64,000 bases of DNA from Diabrotica undecimpunctata (Eukaryota; Arthropoda; Insecta; Coleoptera; Chrysomelidae), in assembly GCF_040954645.1 (NCBI RefSeq), contig NC_092810.1:74922660-74986659 (forward strand), in the 5' to 3' direction. This document shows, one piece after another, positions 1 to 12,232 of the stretch. The first letter of the stretch is position 1; every line of letters begins with the position of its first letter. The position numbers were made by a program, and so were the translations under genes. The notes under the pieces were generated by a model. The model had not been told where the DNA came from. It worked only from the letters and a program-made list of their open reading frames with translations, and ran no database searches.

Positions 1-900
1 AAATTGAAAGGAACCTCTACCGATGACACTGAAACCAGTTTATTCTCTCGAAAAGGGATCTAAGGGTATTTACCAGAACGCTTTTCTCAAGTCAACAGAA
101 CTTATAAATTTGGTACCTTTCAGTAACGAAAGGATCCTATCAATATTTTTGGCAAACGGCAAGAGTCTCCTTTAGCTACCTCATTGAGCGCTCTACCGTC
201 GAAACTCGCCGTTATTTTTCTTGACTAATAGCACCGGTGAACACCATGGACTATTAGAAGGTTCAATAACATCTAAACTAAGTATTTCGTAAAATTCTTC
301 GTTGAGAATTTTGGACATATAAGAAGACAAGGGAAACCAGCGTTTTTTGAAAGGTTTCGCGTCTCCAGTATCAATATTCATTTTGATTTTATCCATGTGG
401 CCTAATATATTTATATTGCTAACTTGGGAGAAAGATTCGATAATACTAGTCGCGACATATCTTTGACTGGGGTTTAAATTATCGATAGTACATAAAGATA
501 TTTCATCGAGCTCATTATCTATATCGGCAAAAGTTTGTGGATCATTATCGCCGGTAAGCCAAGTATTTTTAGAAAAATCTATTATAAGAGCGAAAGTCCT
601 AACGAAATTGCTACCGAGGATAAAGGTATAAGGTAACGTAGGTACGATTAGTGCTTTGATGACATGACAAACCTCGTTAGCTAAAATAGGGAGATCGACT
701 ACACCAGTAACAGCGCGATTAGAGCCGTCAGCTAATGAAACATTTTGATGTTGAGATGGATCTACAGATAATTTGTCGGATTCGAGGAATTTTTTGCCTT
801 TTGCGTCAACAATAGTTATAGAACAACCAGTATTTAGAAGGACTGTAAAATTTCTCGAGAAAATTGAGACAGAAATATGCCCTAGAATCGCTAATTTTAT
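1..900 (-). pseudogene. pol: gypsy pol fragment: protease and start of reverse transcriptase
   Basis: The minus-strand frame is open from about 900 down to the stop at 193-195, with no internal stop and no upstream ATG, as expected for pol expressed by frameshift from gag. The protease active-site region reads LLNTGCS near 840-820. Retroviral-type aspartic proteases normally have D-T/S-G there, so the catalytic Asp is replaced by Asn. Downstream, from about 396, are RT motifs: IDTGDAKPFKKR, then EPSNSPWCSPVLLVKK, the fingers region of gypsy RTs. After the stop, RT similarity continues in other frames to base 1 (ARSLNEV, then GRGSFQF), showing frameshift decay. Family assignment is firm; the Asn is read directly from the sequence. 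Confidence 0.8.
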
Positions 901-993
901 TAATTAGCACCGGGGCGGCAATTTTCGTTACACTATGACCATAGAAATGTTTGACGGTCTTTAACCACGGGTTCCATTTATTCTGAATTTTAA

Positions 994-2112
994 CTAGTTT
1001 TTTGAGGACGAGGAGCATTTACAGCTATGGACAGTCACATTAGGATGACCACACTTGTAACAGAACTTGTGCTGTTATTCCTTTTTACAAACGGGATAGG
1101 TATGACCTGTTTTTCGACAATTCCAACAGGTAGCTACTTTCGAAGTGTTTTTATTATTCGAATTAGATAAATTAGATATTTGATTGGAGGCAGATGAAGA
1201 AGATCTGGCATTTGAGGCACTGTTGTGAGCATCACGCTTCGACTGAGGAGTATTAGTCTCGACAACAGAGATTTTAGAATTTTGGAAGAACTTGGCCAAC
1301 AATGAAGGGTTAGCATCCTCCAATTTCTTAACAATTTGAGTTAGTTCACTTACGGTATTAATTTCTTTTAAGATGACATGAGGAATATGTTCAGGTAAGA
1401 TATTTTTACAAATAATCCTTACCTTTGTGGATTCGGATGCTTCGCGAGATAAACGATTAAAAAGAGATAGCATTTGCGCGGCGAAAATGACGATATGCTC
1501 ACTACGTTTTTGTTTGCCACCTTTGATTTGATCCCAAAGGTCTTTATCGACATCGGAAGGTAGAAAAGTGGATTTAAGGAGTTGAATAAGTTCATCCCAA
1601 GAATTTATTGAGGACCTAATACTGCGAAACAACACCGCGGCATCGCCAGAAAAAAATTCAATAGCCGAATTAAACAGAATGTCTTTCGGAACATTACGGG
1701 ATTCAGATAACTCATTAATTCGTTCAATAAAATTAAATACAGTCTTGGGATCACCATTAAATTTAACATACCATTTAAATATGGAATATTTGGAAATATT
1801 TGCATCAGGAGTGGAAACATTTATTATCTGTGAAGCAGCAGGAGAGACAAACTCGACAGAAGAAAAACTAGAAGGTAAAGGAATGATTTTATTATTCATC
1901 CCTTGCTCCAATAACAAACAAGTAGCATTAGATTCATTTCGGAAAGAAATAGATTTCTCAGAAAAGGGCTCGGGAATAGGGAGACGTTCTATTCTACCTA
2001 ACAAATGAATTAGTCTTGATTTAATAATAATAGTCTCCCGTTTTATACCGCTCTCGCGGCTTTGGGAGTATAGCAGGGTAGTCTGAGTCTTGATTTTACT
2101 TGGCAAAAACAA
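994..2112 (-). pseudogene. gag: gypsy gag (capsid and nucleocapsid), broken by a stop
   Basis: This frame carries a Retrotrans_gag-like capsid domain (around FNGDPKTVFNFIERINEL and FSGDAAVLFRSIRSS) and a C-terminal CCHC zinc knuckle, CWNCRKTGHTYPVC, which binds RNA in nucleocapsids. A TAA at 1075-1077 interrupts the frame just after the first knuckle. The same frame then continues with a second Cys motif, CYKCGHPNVTVHSC, before a stop at 994-996. Upstream, about 2113-2205 is coding-like in another frame (for example AYENEKTAIKNSIDS), so the true N-terminus was probably longer and lost its frame. The gag assembles particles for cytoplasmic reverse transcription. Antisense open frames here are shadows. 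Confidence 0.78.
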
Positions 2113-2205
2113 GAATCTGCTGAAGAACCTTCAAACCTTCAACTAACTTTGAAATACTATCGATAGAATTTTTAATAGCAGTCTTTTCGTTTTCATACGC
2201 CAAGG

Positions 2206-2499
2206 TACCTAAAGATAATTGATTGTTGTTATCCTTAACTAACAATCACTTGAGGATTTTCCTCTTTTGTTTTATTTTTCTACTCGTAACAGTTCCTCTG
2301 ATTTTTAATTTATAATTAATTTGCTCTGAAGTAAGAGAAAGGGATGCAAGTGATAGTGATGCGCAACGTATAGCCTCTCCTATCCAAATGTCAACTTTAC
2401 CTGCACGCGTGATGATCTTGATTCTGGTCATCCGGTGTATCCTGCTAGATAACAAACGAATCTCTGACGTCCGAGTGATTGCCGGTATAAGCAATCCCC
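2206..2499. other. unassigned sequence between gypsy G1 and LINE L1
   Basis: No convincing coding signal is seen. The open frame on the minus strand (2246-2494) lacks recognisable motifs. The stretch may hold the gypsy 5' untranslated region or decayed LTR. An imperfect hairpin (CCACTTACC paired with GGTAAGTGG, 2499-2538) marks the junction with LINE L1. Confidence 0.4.
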
Positions 2500-2656
2500 C
2501 ACTTACCTACCAACGGCTTCGGGTAAGTTGGTAAGTGGTAAAGCACTATTTTGTCCTAGGGTTGGGAAACTGGCCCTAAAGGCGGATGAACCGAGATCTA
2601 GGTCAACGGCGTAAGGATGTAGAAAGCAAGGAGAAACCACTACATTAAAGGTCCAT

Positions 2657-3607
2657 ATGGATATCTCTTGTACATCCATCATGGCTACAGCTTTGAGAGT
2701 GAAGTCTACTGATCATGTATATCGGAGTGCAAGATCCGGCAGGGAAGGAATAATAACACAGAACCACGGGGCCTCCCAGGTCGTTAGCAAACGGAACCCC
2801 CAAGTAAAAGGAAAGGATGCGCCTAGAAAAACTAAACAGTCTATTAAAATATGCACCTGGAACGTCAAAACCATGTACGAAGCAGGCAAAATGTATAACA
2901 CCATCCATGAAATGGAAACACTGAATATCGATATAATAGGCATCAGTGAAATGCGATGGCCTGATGCCGGAAAATGTCAAATAAACGAGCACCAAGTATA
3001 TTACTCTAAAAATACAGAAGGTCAACATAAGCATGGCGTCGGAATAATTTTAAATAAACAAATACGTTACGAATTTTGTTCCAATATCCGAGAGAATCAT
3101 GCTCATTCAATTGGATTTATTCCCAGCAAAAACCAACATAATCCAAATATACGCACCTACAGCCGACAAATCAGACGAAGTAATAGAGGCTTTTTATTAT
3201 GATTTAAGGAAAGTCCTAAGTAAGTTAAAAACCAATGAAGTAACGCTAGTTATATACTGGGTGACTTTAATGCCAAAATCGGTAAGGCTAGTTATGGTGA
3301 AGTAGTAGGTTCATGGGGTCTGGGTGAGCGAAATGAGAGAGGAGAACGCCTACTCACATTTGCTACGGAAGAAGAGTTGATAATCACCAATACACTCTTC
3401 AAATTACAACACAGAAGGTTGTACACATGGCGCTTACCCAGTGACACGCCAGAAAATCTCATAAGAAACCAGATTGACTATATTTTAATAAATAAAAGAT
3501 TCAAAAACTCAATAACATCAGTGAAAACCTACCCTGTTGCAGATATTAAGTCAGACCATAACCCACCTGTCGCTAAGTTTCATCTGAAATTTAAAAAAAA
3601 TCCATAA
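2657..3607 (+). pseudogene. L1 endonuclease domain (APE-like), frameshifted
   Basis: The exonuclease-endonuclease-phosphatase fold is recognisable from KICTWNVKTMYEAGK (catalytic Asn), GISEMRWPDAG (catalytic Glu) and HGVGIILN, then after a frameshift near 3100 IIQIYAPTADKSDE, then after another near 3260 LGERNERGERLL, RRLYTW, IRNQIDYIL and SDHNPPVAKF (the terminal His region). Such domains nick target DNA to prime reverse transcription. At least two frameshifts separate the parts, so no functional protein is expected. The presumed start near 2657 gives a basic N-terminal leader before the endonuclease. The antisense frames here are shadows. Confidence 0.78.
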
Positions 3608-4568
3608 ACCTAATCCTATAAGATACGATCTCAAACAACTAAGAGATGATGACATAAAGCAAGAAGTACGGGAATATCTGAAGAACAACATATATAAGTC
3701 AGAAGTAGTTAAGGATGTTGACACAGAAATAAACCACTTAAAAAACATTGGGAAGGAAATATTAGACCAATACCTGCGACCGAAAAAGACAGAAGAGAAA
3801 AAACCATGGATGACAGACGGTCTATTACAGATGATGGGCAGAAGAAGAGAATCCAAGCGGAAAGACTACGTTGCATATTAATTTCTAGACAAAGAGATAA
3901 AAAACGCTGTAAGAGAAGCAAAAAATAGAAATCTGGAAGAACAGTGTAAAGAAATCGAGATATTGGAACGTAAACACGATTCCTTCAACCTCCACAAAAA
4001 GATCAAAGAAGCAGCAGGCATCTATAAATCAAAAAGGCCGGGACACTTAACAGACGCTCAAGGAAATCCAATAGTTGATATTGAAGAAACAAAAACAACA
4101 TGGATGAACTATGTGACAACAACATTTGAAGACGATATGAATGTCACCATCACACAAAATAAAAATGAAGATACCGGACCACCTATTCTCGAAGCGGAAG
4201 TAGAAGCTGCTATAAAAAATATTAAGGAGGGAAAATCGCATGACCAGACGAGTTCTACTCAGAAAGTAAAAAGTAAAAAGACTTAACTTGATCTTCGACA
4301 ATATATACCAAAGTGGAAAAATACTCCAACAGTGGCTAAGATCAACTTTTCCCTACAAAATCCAATGCCAAAAAATGTGAAGATTATCGAATAATAAGCC
4401 TTATGAGCCATCTCCTGAAAACTTTTTTAAAAATCATACATAAAAGAATATATAAAAAGTGTGAAGAACACATGACAAACACACAATTCGGCTTCAGGGA
4501 TGCATTGGGTACTCGAGAGGTACTTTTTGTAATACAAGTTCTCGTTCAAAGATGTAGAGACGTAAATT

Positions 4569-4571
<3 letters not shown>

Positions 4572-4631
<60 letters not shown>
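4572..4631. repeat. (AT)n microsatellite
   Basis: About 60 bases of uninterrupted AT dinucleotide replace LINE L1 coding sequence directly after the RT motif for VQRCRDVN. It abuts a Penelope-type tail segment. The YIYIYI open frame here is a microsatellite translation. Confidence 0.97.
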
Positions 4632-4984
<353 letters not shown>

Positions 4985-5955
4985 TTTGTTGATAAACAAT
5001 ATTTATTACGAACAAACTGCAGCTGTTAGAGTTGGGGATCAGTTAATAGACGACATAAAGATAAAAAGAGGTGTGCGACAGGGATGTATATTGTCCCCAT
5101 TATTGTTCAATACATATTCAGAGCACATTATGAACCTAGCGCTAACGGACATAGACGAGGGAATACTTATAAACGGAGAACGATTGAACAACATAAGATA
5201 CGCTGATGATACTGTCATTTTTGCAGAGTCTTGAAGGTCTGCAGACACTTGTCTCTAGGGTGGCAGAGGTAACTAGCAGGTTTGGGCTTGATTGTAATAT
5301 CAAAAAAACCAAATACATGGTTATAAGCAAAAATAGGATACCACCTGGTCAATTACTAGTTAACCAACAACCTATAACACAAATCACCAACTTTGTTATC
5401 TGGGTGCAAACTTAAATGAACAGTGGGAACAATAGACGGAAACTAAGATAAGGATCGAGAAGGCAAGATCAGCTTTCGTCAAAATGAAAAAAATCTTTAA
5501 GAGCCACGATATAAAATTGAAAATAAAAGTTCGTTTAATAAAATGCTACGTATTCTCTACTCATGGACCTTAATTGAAGCATCACTGAAGAGACTCGAAG
5601 CATTTGAGATGTAGTGATATAGACGCATGTTGAGGATTTCTGGGATAGACAGAGTTACCAACGAAGAAGTACTACATAGAATGGGTAAAGAGCGCGAACT
5701 AGTCGTAACCATTTAATCTAAGGCCATATAATGCGCAATGAACAACGATATGACCTACTTCGGACCATACTTCAAGGTAAAGTGCATGGGAAAAGAGGTC
5801 CAGGACGAAGAAGAATATCCTGGCTGCATAACCTGCGAAAATGGTTTAACTTAACCACTACCGGACTTTTCAGGGCAGCAGTCAACAAAGTCAGAATAGC
5901 CATGTTAGTGTCCAACATCCGTAACGGATAGGCACCATAAGAAGAAGAAGAAGTA

Positions 5956-6440
5956 AGAAAATTGACTTCAAAATTATCCATTTTTTAATTTCAGTCGACA
6001 GGTAATAAAAAAATATAAAAATAGTACAAATACAACTAAGAAAGATCAGGTTTAATTCCAAAATTTATACATAAATATGGAGAAACAAACATATATTTAT
6101 ATATAAATATTGGTAAATTTTGTAGTGTGTTTACCAGACGGGAAGCAAGAAGAAAATGAAGAATTAACTGAGATAGAGATAAAGCAAATAGAAGAAGAAA
6201 TAAATAGAAATAAAATACCGGAAGCTGATCAGGGTTCTAGTAGCTTGGGCGTTATATAAATGTATAGAGAAAGCTAAGAAAATGATTAGGTAAAGGAGTG
6301 TCAAGAAACGTCACAGATAATCAGGTCCCACGTTTGCCGGGGCACAAAAATGTGAAAGACACGCAAAGGCAACGAACAAAGAAAAAACAAAAGGACATAA
6401 GCCCCACGCTTTGAGCAGCATAAATATATGTGTAACCTCG
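5956..6440. other. non-coding spacer between LINEs L1 and L2
   Basis: AT-rich sequence. A short plus-strand stretch near 6128-6260 is coding-like (ELTEIEIKQIEEEINRNK), loosely resembling the segment before the RT domain of LINEs, but it is too short to assign. Nothing else is recognised. Confidence 0.5.
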
Positions 6441-6527
6441 GAAACCTTTTTTGGATGGTGCTAGAAAGGTCATCACCATCTCAGTAGGAGCCTCTCAATA
6501 CTTTGCGTAAGACAGACTGGGCGGGGG

Positions 6528-7213
6528 ATGTCCTCAACCCCGACACGGCGCGTCCTAATGGCTGATAGGGAATGTTCCTGCAGATATGCAGGGCAGGTAC
6601 GAATAAGGCTTAGCCAAATCAGTACCCGCGGATCAACTGAGGGCATGGCATTAGGCAGCAGTGATACCATTACTGAATCAAGGCTGTTAGAACGACATCT
6701 AGGAGGTTTGACGACAGACACCCACAGGCGGCAATCCTATAATGATTTAAGTGGCTGTGATACTGCGGTGCAGAAAGCAATGGGAAACTACTGCACTAAA
6801 TCTCCCAAGAAAAGCTCCATGACAAATATAAATCATACTACGGCCCCGAGTCTCCGGCATCCCTTTAATGGGACAGGGGTGCTAAGAATCTCCGGAGGGA
6901 AAAATAAAAATAAAAATAGATCATTAATAAAACATATTGCTACGTGGAATGTTAGAACTTTATATCAATCAGGAAAGCTAAAAAATGTACAACTCGAAAT
7001 GAAACGTCTGGGCCTGCAAGTCCTTGGAATTAGCGAAGCTAGATGGACCGGATCGGGAACTGTAAAAAGTGGAGGTTATATTATTTATTACTCCGGAAAA
7101 ACGGATGACGTTCATGAAAATGGTGTTGCTATAATTCTTGACGGACGGCTTGAAAATCTGATTGACAAATTTGTTCCTCTTTTAGAGCGAATAATGATGA
7201 TAACTATTAAAAG
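6528..7213 (+). pseudogene. L2 endonuclease, N-terminal part
   Basis: The open frame begins near 6528 and carries a basic, Ser/Thr-rich leader, then the APE-type endonuclease: HIATWNVRTLYQSGK (catalytic Asn), LGISEARWTGSG (catalytic Glu), HENGVAIILD and ERIMMITIK. It is cut at 7213 by I1. The last residues before the junction (TIK) are encoded by the duplicated target, and the domain resumes at 12516. The frame drawn beyond 7213 is I1 sequence and not part of the protein. The enzyme would nick chromosomal DNA for target-primed reverse transcription. This block has no internal stop. Confidence 0.85.
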
Positions 7214-7248
7214 GCAGTTCGAATTCGTTAGTCAAGGTGGGTGGACGT
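7214..7248 (+). promoter_or_regulatory. internal LINE promoter: initiator plus DPE
   Basis: The element begins GCAGTTC, matching an initiator with A at 7216 as +1. GGACGT lies at exactly +28 to +33 (7243-7248), the position and consensus of the downstream promoter element known from Drosophila LINEs such as Jockey and I. No TATA box is seen. The spacing and the element boundary support each other. Confidence 0.72.
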
Positions 7249-7365
7249 ATTCGAGTTTTGTGAATTAGCTGGTGATTGTTTCTTGTAAAATATAAGAAGT
7301 GTAATTAGTTGTTAGTTTTGGTATTGATATTTACGGAGAGCATATTAGAGTTTTTTAAGGCGTAA

Positions 7366-8695
7366 GTGATGTCAGAAAAAACGGGCGGCGATAAGCCGCC
7401 CAATGAAAAAAACACTGATAGTGATAATAGCAGGTATGTTCAGCAAATAGATATGAATAACAGTTATAGACCAGGAGATAATGGCCCATTTTATGTGTTT
7501 GTGGAACATAAAAATAAAAATTTAGGGAGACTTTTTCCAATTAAAATAGGGCACTTTCTACTTAAAGATGAAATTTTAAAAAAAGATGTAATAGACATTA
7601 AACCGGTAGGAGTTAATAGGGTAAAGGTTATTTTTAATACCTTAGAAATAGCCAATAGTTTAGTTAACCACGAAGTTATATTAAAAAATGAGTTAATAGC
7701 ATTTATACCTAAATTCTACACTCACAAAAAAGGAGTTGTCAGGATGGTAGATACTTTCTTTTCTGAAGAATATTTATTAACGGCTATCAAATCAAACAAA
7801 CAGGTATCAAGTGTCAATCGTATGAAAAGGAAAATTATAGACTCTGATGGAAACGTAGTTTTGGTAAATAGACAAATGATAATAGTAGAATTTTTAGGAA
7901 ATGAAATTCCAAAATGTATACAAATAAATTTATGCAATTTTCATGTTGAACCTTACATACAACCCGTTGTACAGTGTTTCAAATGTTTGAGATATGGCCA
8001 CTCAGCTAGACAATGTAAATCAAAAAATGAGAGATGCCAAAAGTGTACAGATACAAGTCATACAAAAGAGGATTGTAAAGAAAATAATTTGTGTATTTAT
8101 TGTAATAATAACGACCACCCCTCAATTTCACGTATTTGTCCTGTATATGCAAATCAAAAGGGGATAAAACAAATTATGTCAGTTGAAAACATTTCTTTTA
8201 AAGAAGCCGAAAATATATACAATAATCCATCATATGCGAAGGTGGCTACGAATAACCGTTTCTCTATTTTAAACAACGATAACAATTTTCCAACTTTACC
8301 GAATACTTCTTGGCGACAGTCCATCATCTAATAGTACTTTTAAAAAACCAAAACCAGCTTCTAAAGTGAATACTGTTAAAACAATAAAAAAAAAACACCC
8401 TATCTCTCCTACACCAGATACGATGCCTGTAAAAAAATCTTTTAAACCTAGTCAAAAACCTAAACCCATTATACCTAACCCCTACAGAGAAGAATTTATG
8501 GACTATAAAGAGAAAACTATAATGTTAATTACCTCCTTCATAAATAAATTTCAAAAAAATTTTCAATTACCACCAAATACTCTCATGGAATCTAATATCC
8601 GGGACTTTGTAGAAAGTGCGTTTGTTCCAAGTGATCCAAATGATGCCATGGAAACATATAGTGAATCAGATTCAAGTGAAAAACTATTTTACTGA
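7366..8695 (+). pseudogene. I1 ORF1, gag-like nucleic-acid-binding protein (one frameshift)
   Basis: ATG at 7369 or a nearby start opens a Lys/Asn-rich protein. Residues around 200-260 hold tandem Cys/His knuckles: CFKCLRYGHSARQC (CX2CX4HX4C), then CQKCTDTSHTKEDC and CIYCNNNDHPSISRIC. This three-knuckle array is typical of ORF1 proteins of the I/Jockey/R1 groups, which coat LINE RNA. The first frame ends at 8329-8331. From about 8332 the C-terminal part (KKPKPASKVNTVKTIKKK, then an acidic end) continues in another frame to 8695, indicating a frameshift between about 8318 and 8335. Weak similarity outside the knuckles is expected for ORF1. Confidence 0.8.
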
Positions 8696-8707
8696 TTAAA
8701 CTTTAAA

Positions 8708-9180
8708 AATGGGGATATGGCGGAGTTGGTATATTTATCTTACAAACAATTAACTACCAAGAAAGTGAAATAATTCAAAATTTTTCAAGGGGCATTGAAG
8801 TATGTGCAGTATTTATTCCAGATATAAATATTTCTTTCGTTTTAGTATACAAACCTTCAGACATAGCAGCCACAAAAAAAGATTGGTTAAACTTATTGGT
8901 ACAGTTTGATATCTCTCTTACAATTTTTTGCGGCGATTTTAATGTACACCATTACAGGTGGGGCCCTATTCCGGAAGATCGCGGGGAAAAGGATTTAACA
9001 GAAGCTTTAGATTTTTTGGAACTAATTACTTTAAATGATGGATCGCCCACTAGAGTTAATCCCAATGGTAATCACTCTGCAGTTGATTTAACTCTTATCT
9101 CCCCTTTTTTGGCAGATTTGGTAAATTGGTCCGTATATCAAGACACTTTAGGTTCTGATCACTACCCTATTCAGATTTAG
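8708..9180 (+). pseudogene. I1 endonuclease, N-terminal catalytic part deleted
   Basis: Frame 8708-9180 starts abruptly at GYGGVGIFILQTINYQ and continues with VLVYKPSDIA, FCGDFNVHHYRWG (catalytic Asp and Asn), SAVDLTLIS and LGSDHYPIQI (terminal Asp/His). The usual first 70 or so residues with the catalytic Asn and Glu are missing, and ORF1 ends only about 10 bases upstream, so a deletion has joined the ORF1 end to mid-endonuclease. A TAG at 9178-9180 separates this from the RT in the same frame. The nicking activity should be absent. Confidence 0.78.
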
Positions 9181-11506
9181 CTTCAAATTGCTCCCATATC
9201 TATCGAAATCAATCCGGCAACCAAGTGGAATGACGGTCGTGCCGATTGGTCAGCCTTTCAAGCATTTATTGAAAATGAAATCAGTTCAAATTTATCTCTA
9301 AATGATTCAGATAACTGTCAAATAACAAAAAAATTAGTTGAAGTTATATCTTCAGCAGCATCTGCATCCATGCCCGTTAAAAAACCTTTCATTCCTTCTG
9401 TCCCAAGGCCCTATTGGTGGGACAAGGAATGTTCTGATATAGCTGAAAGTCGCTCCCACGCACTTAAATTGTTCAGAAGACAAGGAAATATTACGAATTA
9501 TCTGAATTACCAAAATATCGCAGCAAAGGCTAAACTCATTTTCAAGTTAAAACAAAAAAATAGTTGGATAACCTTTCTTAATCAACTCAATAGATCTACA
9601 CCCCTTTCAAACATTTGGAATTGTGTAAAAGCCATAAGAAACAAATATCATAAACAAAAGAAACCTCCATTGCACGAAGATTTAATTGAGGATGTTCTGA
9701 ATCAGCTGGCCCCGCCTTCGGTCTCTAATGTCAATGTAGACAATCAAAAAAATTTTCATTTTTGTTCTACTTCAGATACTATGTCTAAAACTTTTACTTA
9801 TTCAGAGTTAATTTGGGCATTAAACCAAACCAGAAGCACGGCTCCCGGTTTGGATGGTTTCACATATAAAATTTTACACAATCTTCCAGTTTCAGCTAAA
9901 CAAATAATTTTAAAAATTTTTAACAACTGGTGGGTAAAACAAGATTATGCTGAGGATTTAAAAAATATTGTTATATGTTTAATTAAAAAACCATCTAAAG
10001 ATCCAAAATTACCCTCATCATATCGACCTATATCGTTAATGTCTTGTCTGACCAAGACTTTTGAACGCATGATTAAGTTTCGCCTAGAACATTTTATTGA
10101 AAGCAATTCTCTCCTACCCACTACACAGTATGGATTTCGGAGAGGCCGTAGTACGATAGATGCATTGACCCATATGGTTACAGATGCACAAATATGCTTA
10201 TCTGATAACAAATACATGTTATGCCTATTTGTGGATCTAAAAGGTGCATATGATGTGGTTGATTTGAGTATTTTAAAAACAAAATTGTGTAAAATGGGTA
10301 TCAGCAAAAAGGTATCAAATAACTTAATAAATTTGTTTCTAAACAGAAAAATTTATATTCGTGACCACAGAAATGTACTCCACGGGCCAAGTATATAAAG
10401 GTTTGCCGCAGGGATCAATATTGAGTCCACTTTTATTTAATGTATACACAGCAGAGCTGCATAGTTTGATGAATGACACTATAAAAGTTATACAGTACGC
10501 GGATGATATTTGTTTCTATACTATCCATAGTTCATATGAACGATGTATTACAGATTTAGAGTATATTTTTTGCTGCATGCGTGATTGGTTACATACTATG
10601 GGTTTTAGTGTTTCACAGCAAAAGACAGCGGTTATGTGTCTTACTAGGCACAGACTTAAAACACCCGATTTGTATACCATAGGTGATTTTACTATACCCG
10701 TAGTGAAAGAATATAAATATCTTGACATCCATATAGATAATAAACTCCTATGGACCAGCCACATAAAACACATAAAGCAAAAATGTGAGAAAGGGCTCAA
10801 TCTTCTGCGTGTAGTTTCTAAATATAAATGGGGTGCAGATGTTAAAATATCTCTTACTTTTTACAAGTCATACATCCGCTCAATAATAGATTATGGATGT
10901 ACTATTTATGCCTCAACTAGCAAATCAAACTTATTAATCTTAGACAGAATTCAATATAAGGCAATTAAAATAAGTCTAGGAATTATGATGTCGTCACCGA
11001 ATTGTGCAGTTCTCGCTGAAGCACAAGAACCGCCTTTGTGCCTTCGAAGAGAGTACCTAGCTAATAAACAGCTAATAAAGTATAGGACGTTTAGTACATT
11101 TATGGTCAAAAAAATATCAAATATAGTGGTCCAGAATCTTACAAACAAATATTGGAGAATTAAAACGTCTCCCCCTCTTGCTGATGCTTTTATTGACACT
11201 GAGAGACATAAAGAACTAATACATAGTCAAAAAAAATATCCTATTTACGAAATCAATTTTGCAGCCTTAATATTTAAACCAACCATTATAATTCCAAACT
11301 ATCCAGATAATATATTTCTATCAAAATTAATTTTCAAATCTATACTCTGTAATTTAGGAGAGAATAAAATCATCATCTATACGGATGGATCAAAAAAAAG
11401 ATTTAAAACAGGCTGTGCATTTTTAGTTTCTAATATTAACCATGTTGAGCAATATCAAGTCCCTTATTATTTATCGATTTTTCAGTGCAGAGGCTATAGC
11501 TATTAG
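9181..11506 (+). pseudogene. I1 reverse transcriptase and start of RNase H
   Basis: After the TAG the same frame runs through a linker (VPRPYWWDKECSDIAESRS) into RT: SYRPISLMSCLTKTFERMI, QYGFRRGRSTIDAL and FVDLKGAYDVVD (first catalytic Asp) up to 10398. A frameshift near 10370-10395 moves to the next frame, with KGLPQGSILSPLLFN and the catalytic box QYADDICFY at about 10494-10520. The thumb and connection follow. RNase H begins at IIIYTDGSKKRFKTGCAF (first catalytic Asp) near 11377 and is interrupted by an indel in a T-rich tract near 11475-11490. Domain order matches the I superfamily. Confidence 0.83.
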
Positions 11507-12232
11507 CAAAGCTTTAGACTGGTGCGAGATGAATTTACCTTTATCTGTGGTAATTGTAACAGACTCTCTCTCAGTTTTGAACGCCATTAAAAGCCCTCCT
11601 TTTAATCATTATAATAAAAATATTCTTCTATCTATAAAAAATAGTCTATATAAACTGCAGGAGTATGGTGTACGAGTTACACTAGTCTGGGTTAGAGGTC
11701 ATTCAGGGATAACTGGGAATGAGGCAGTTGATATCGCAGCTAAAAAAGCACTTGACTCAGAATTGAAAGTAAACATGTGCAACCCATCAGATCTTATTAA
11801 TTTATATAAGGCTGATGTAAGGGTTAGATGGGAAACTCAGTACAGTAAATTTTCAACTACATCAGAGAACCTCTATTTTAAACTTCAACCGGTTTTACCG
11901 ACGAACATTCCTTACATCAACTCGTGGGATTATAATAGATATAAGTCATCAATTAAAAAAAACTTAATCATGGTCGTTTTCCAGCACATTTGTTTAGGAT
12001 TGGTATCTTAGATTCTCCGTGTTGTCCTCACTGTCCAGAAAAACCTTTAGCCGATATAAATCACGTTTTCTTAGAGTGTCAAAAATATACTGCACATACA
12101 GATATGCTGTACCAAGAACTGAAAAAGTTTGTAAGTCTACCAACTAACATTCCTACTTTATTAGCACAACAAGAGAAAGAAATATACAACCTTTTAATCA
12201 AGTTTGTTTTAGAAGCAAAAATAGATATTTAG
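11442..12232 (+). pseudogene. I1 RNase H remainder and C-terminal Cys/His motif
   Basis: In the frame starting near 11442, FFSAEAIAISKAL carries the RNase H catalytic Glu, VTDSLSVLNAI the second Asp, and WVRGHSGITGNEAVDIAAKK the His-loop and last Asp. All catalytic residues are present but lie in a different frame from the first Asp. A second shift near 11985 leads to LDSPCCPHCPEKPLADINHV with FLECQKY, the CCHC motif found at the C-terminus of many such LINE proteins. The protein ends at 12230-12232. RNase H degrades the RNA strand during cDNA synthesis. Confidence 0.8.

Larger units (their letters stand above)
1..2205 (-). mobile_element. Ty3/gypsy LTR retrotransposon remnant G1 (left part outside window)
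   Basis: On the minus strand gag comes first (to about 994), followed by protease and the start of reverse transcriptase, and the element runs off base 1. This is the Ty3/gypsy order. Coding is interrupted by several stops and frameshifts, so the copy is defective. No LTR was recognised. The 5' LTR would be expected to the right of about 2205, but LINE L1 begins near 2500, so the gypsy 5' end may have been lost or lies in unassigned sequence at 2210-2500. Confidence 0.85.

Noticed and set aside
2246..2494. 82-codon minus-strand frame between G1 and L1
   Set aside because: No motif, uncertain start, and it probably covers the gypsy 5' region or the LINE leader.
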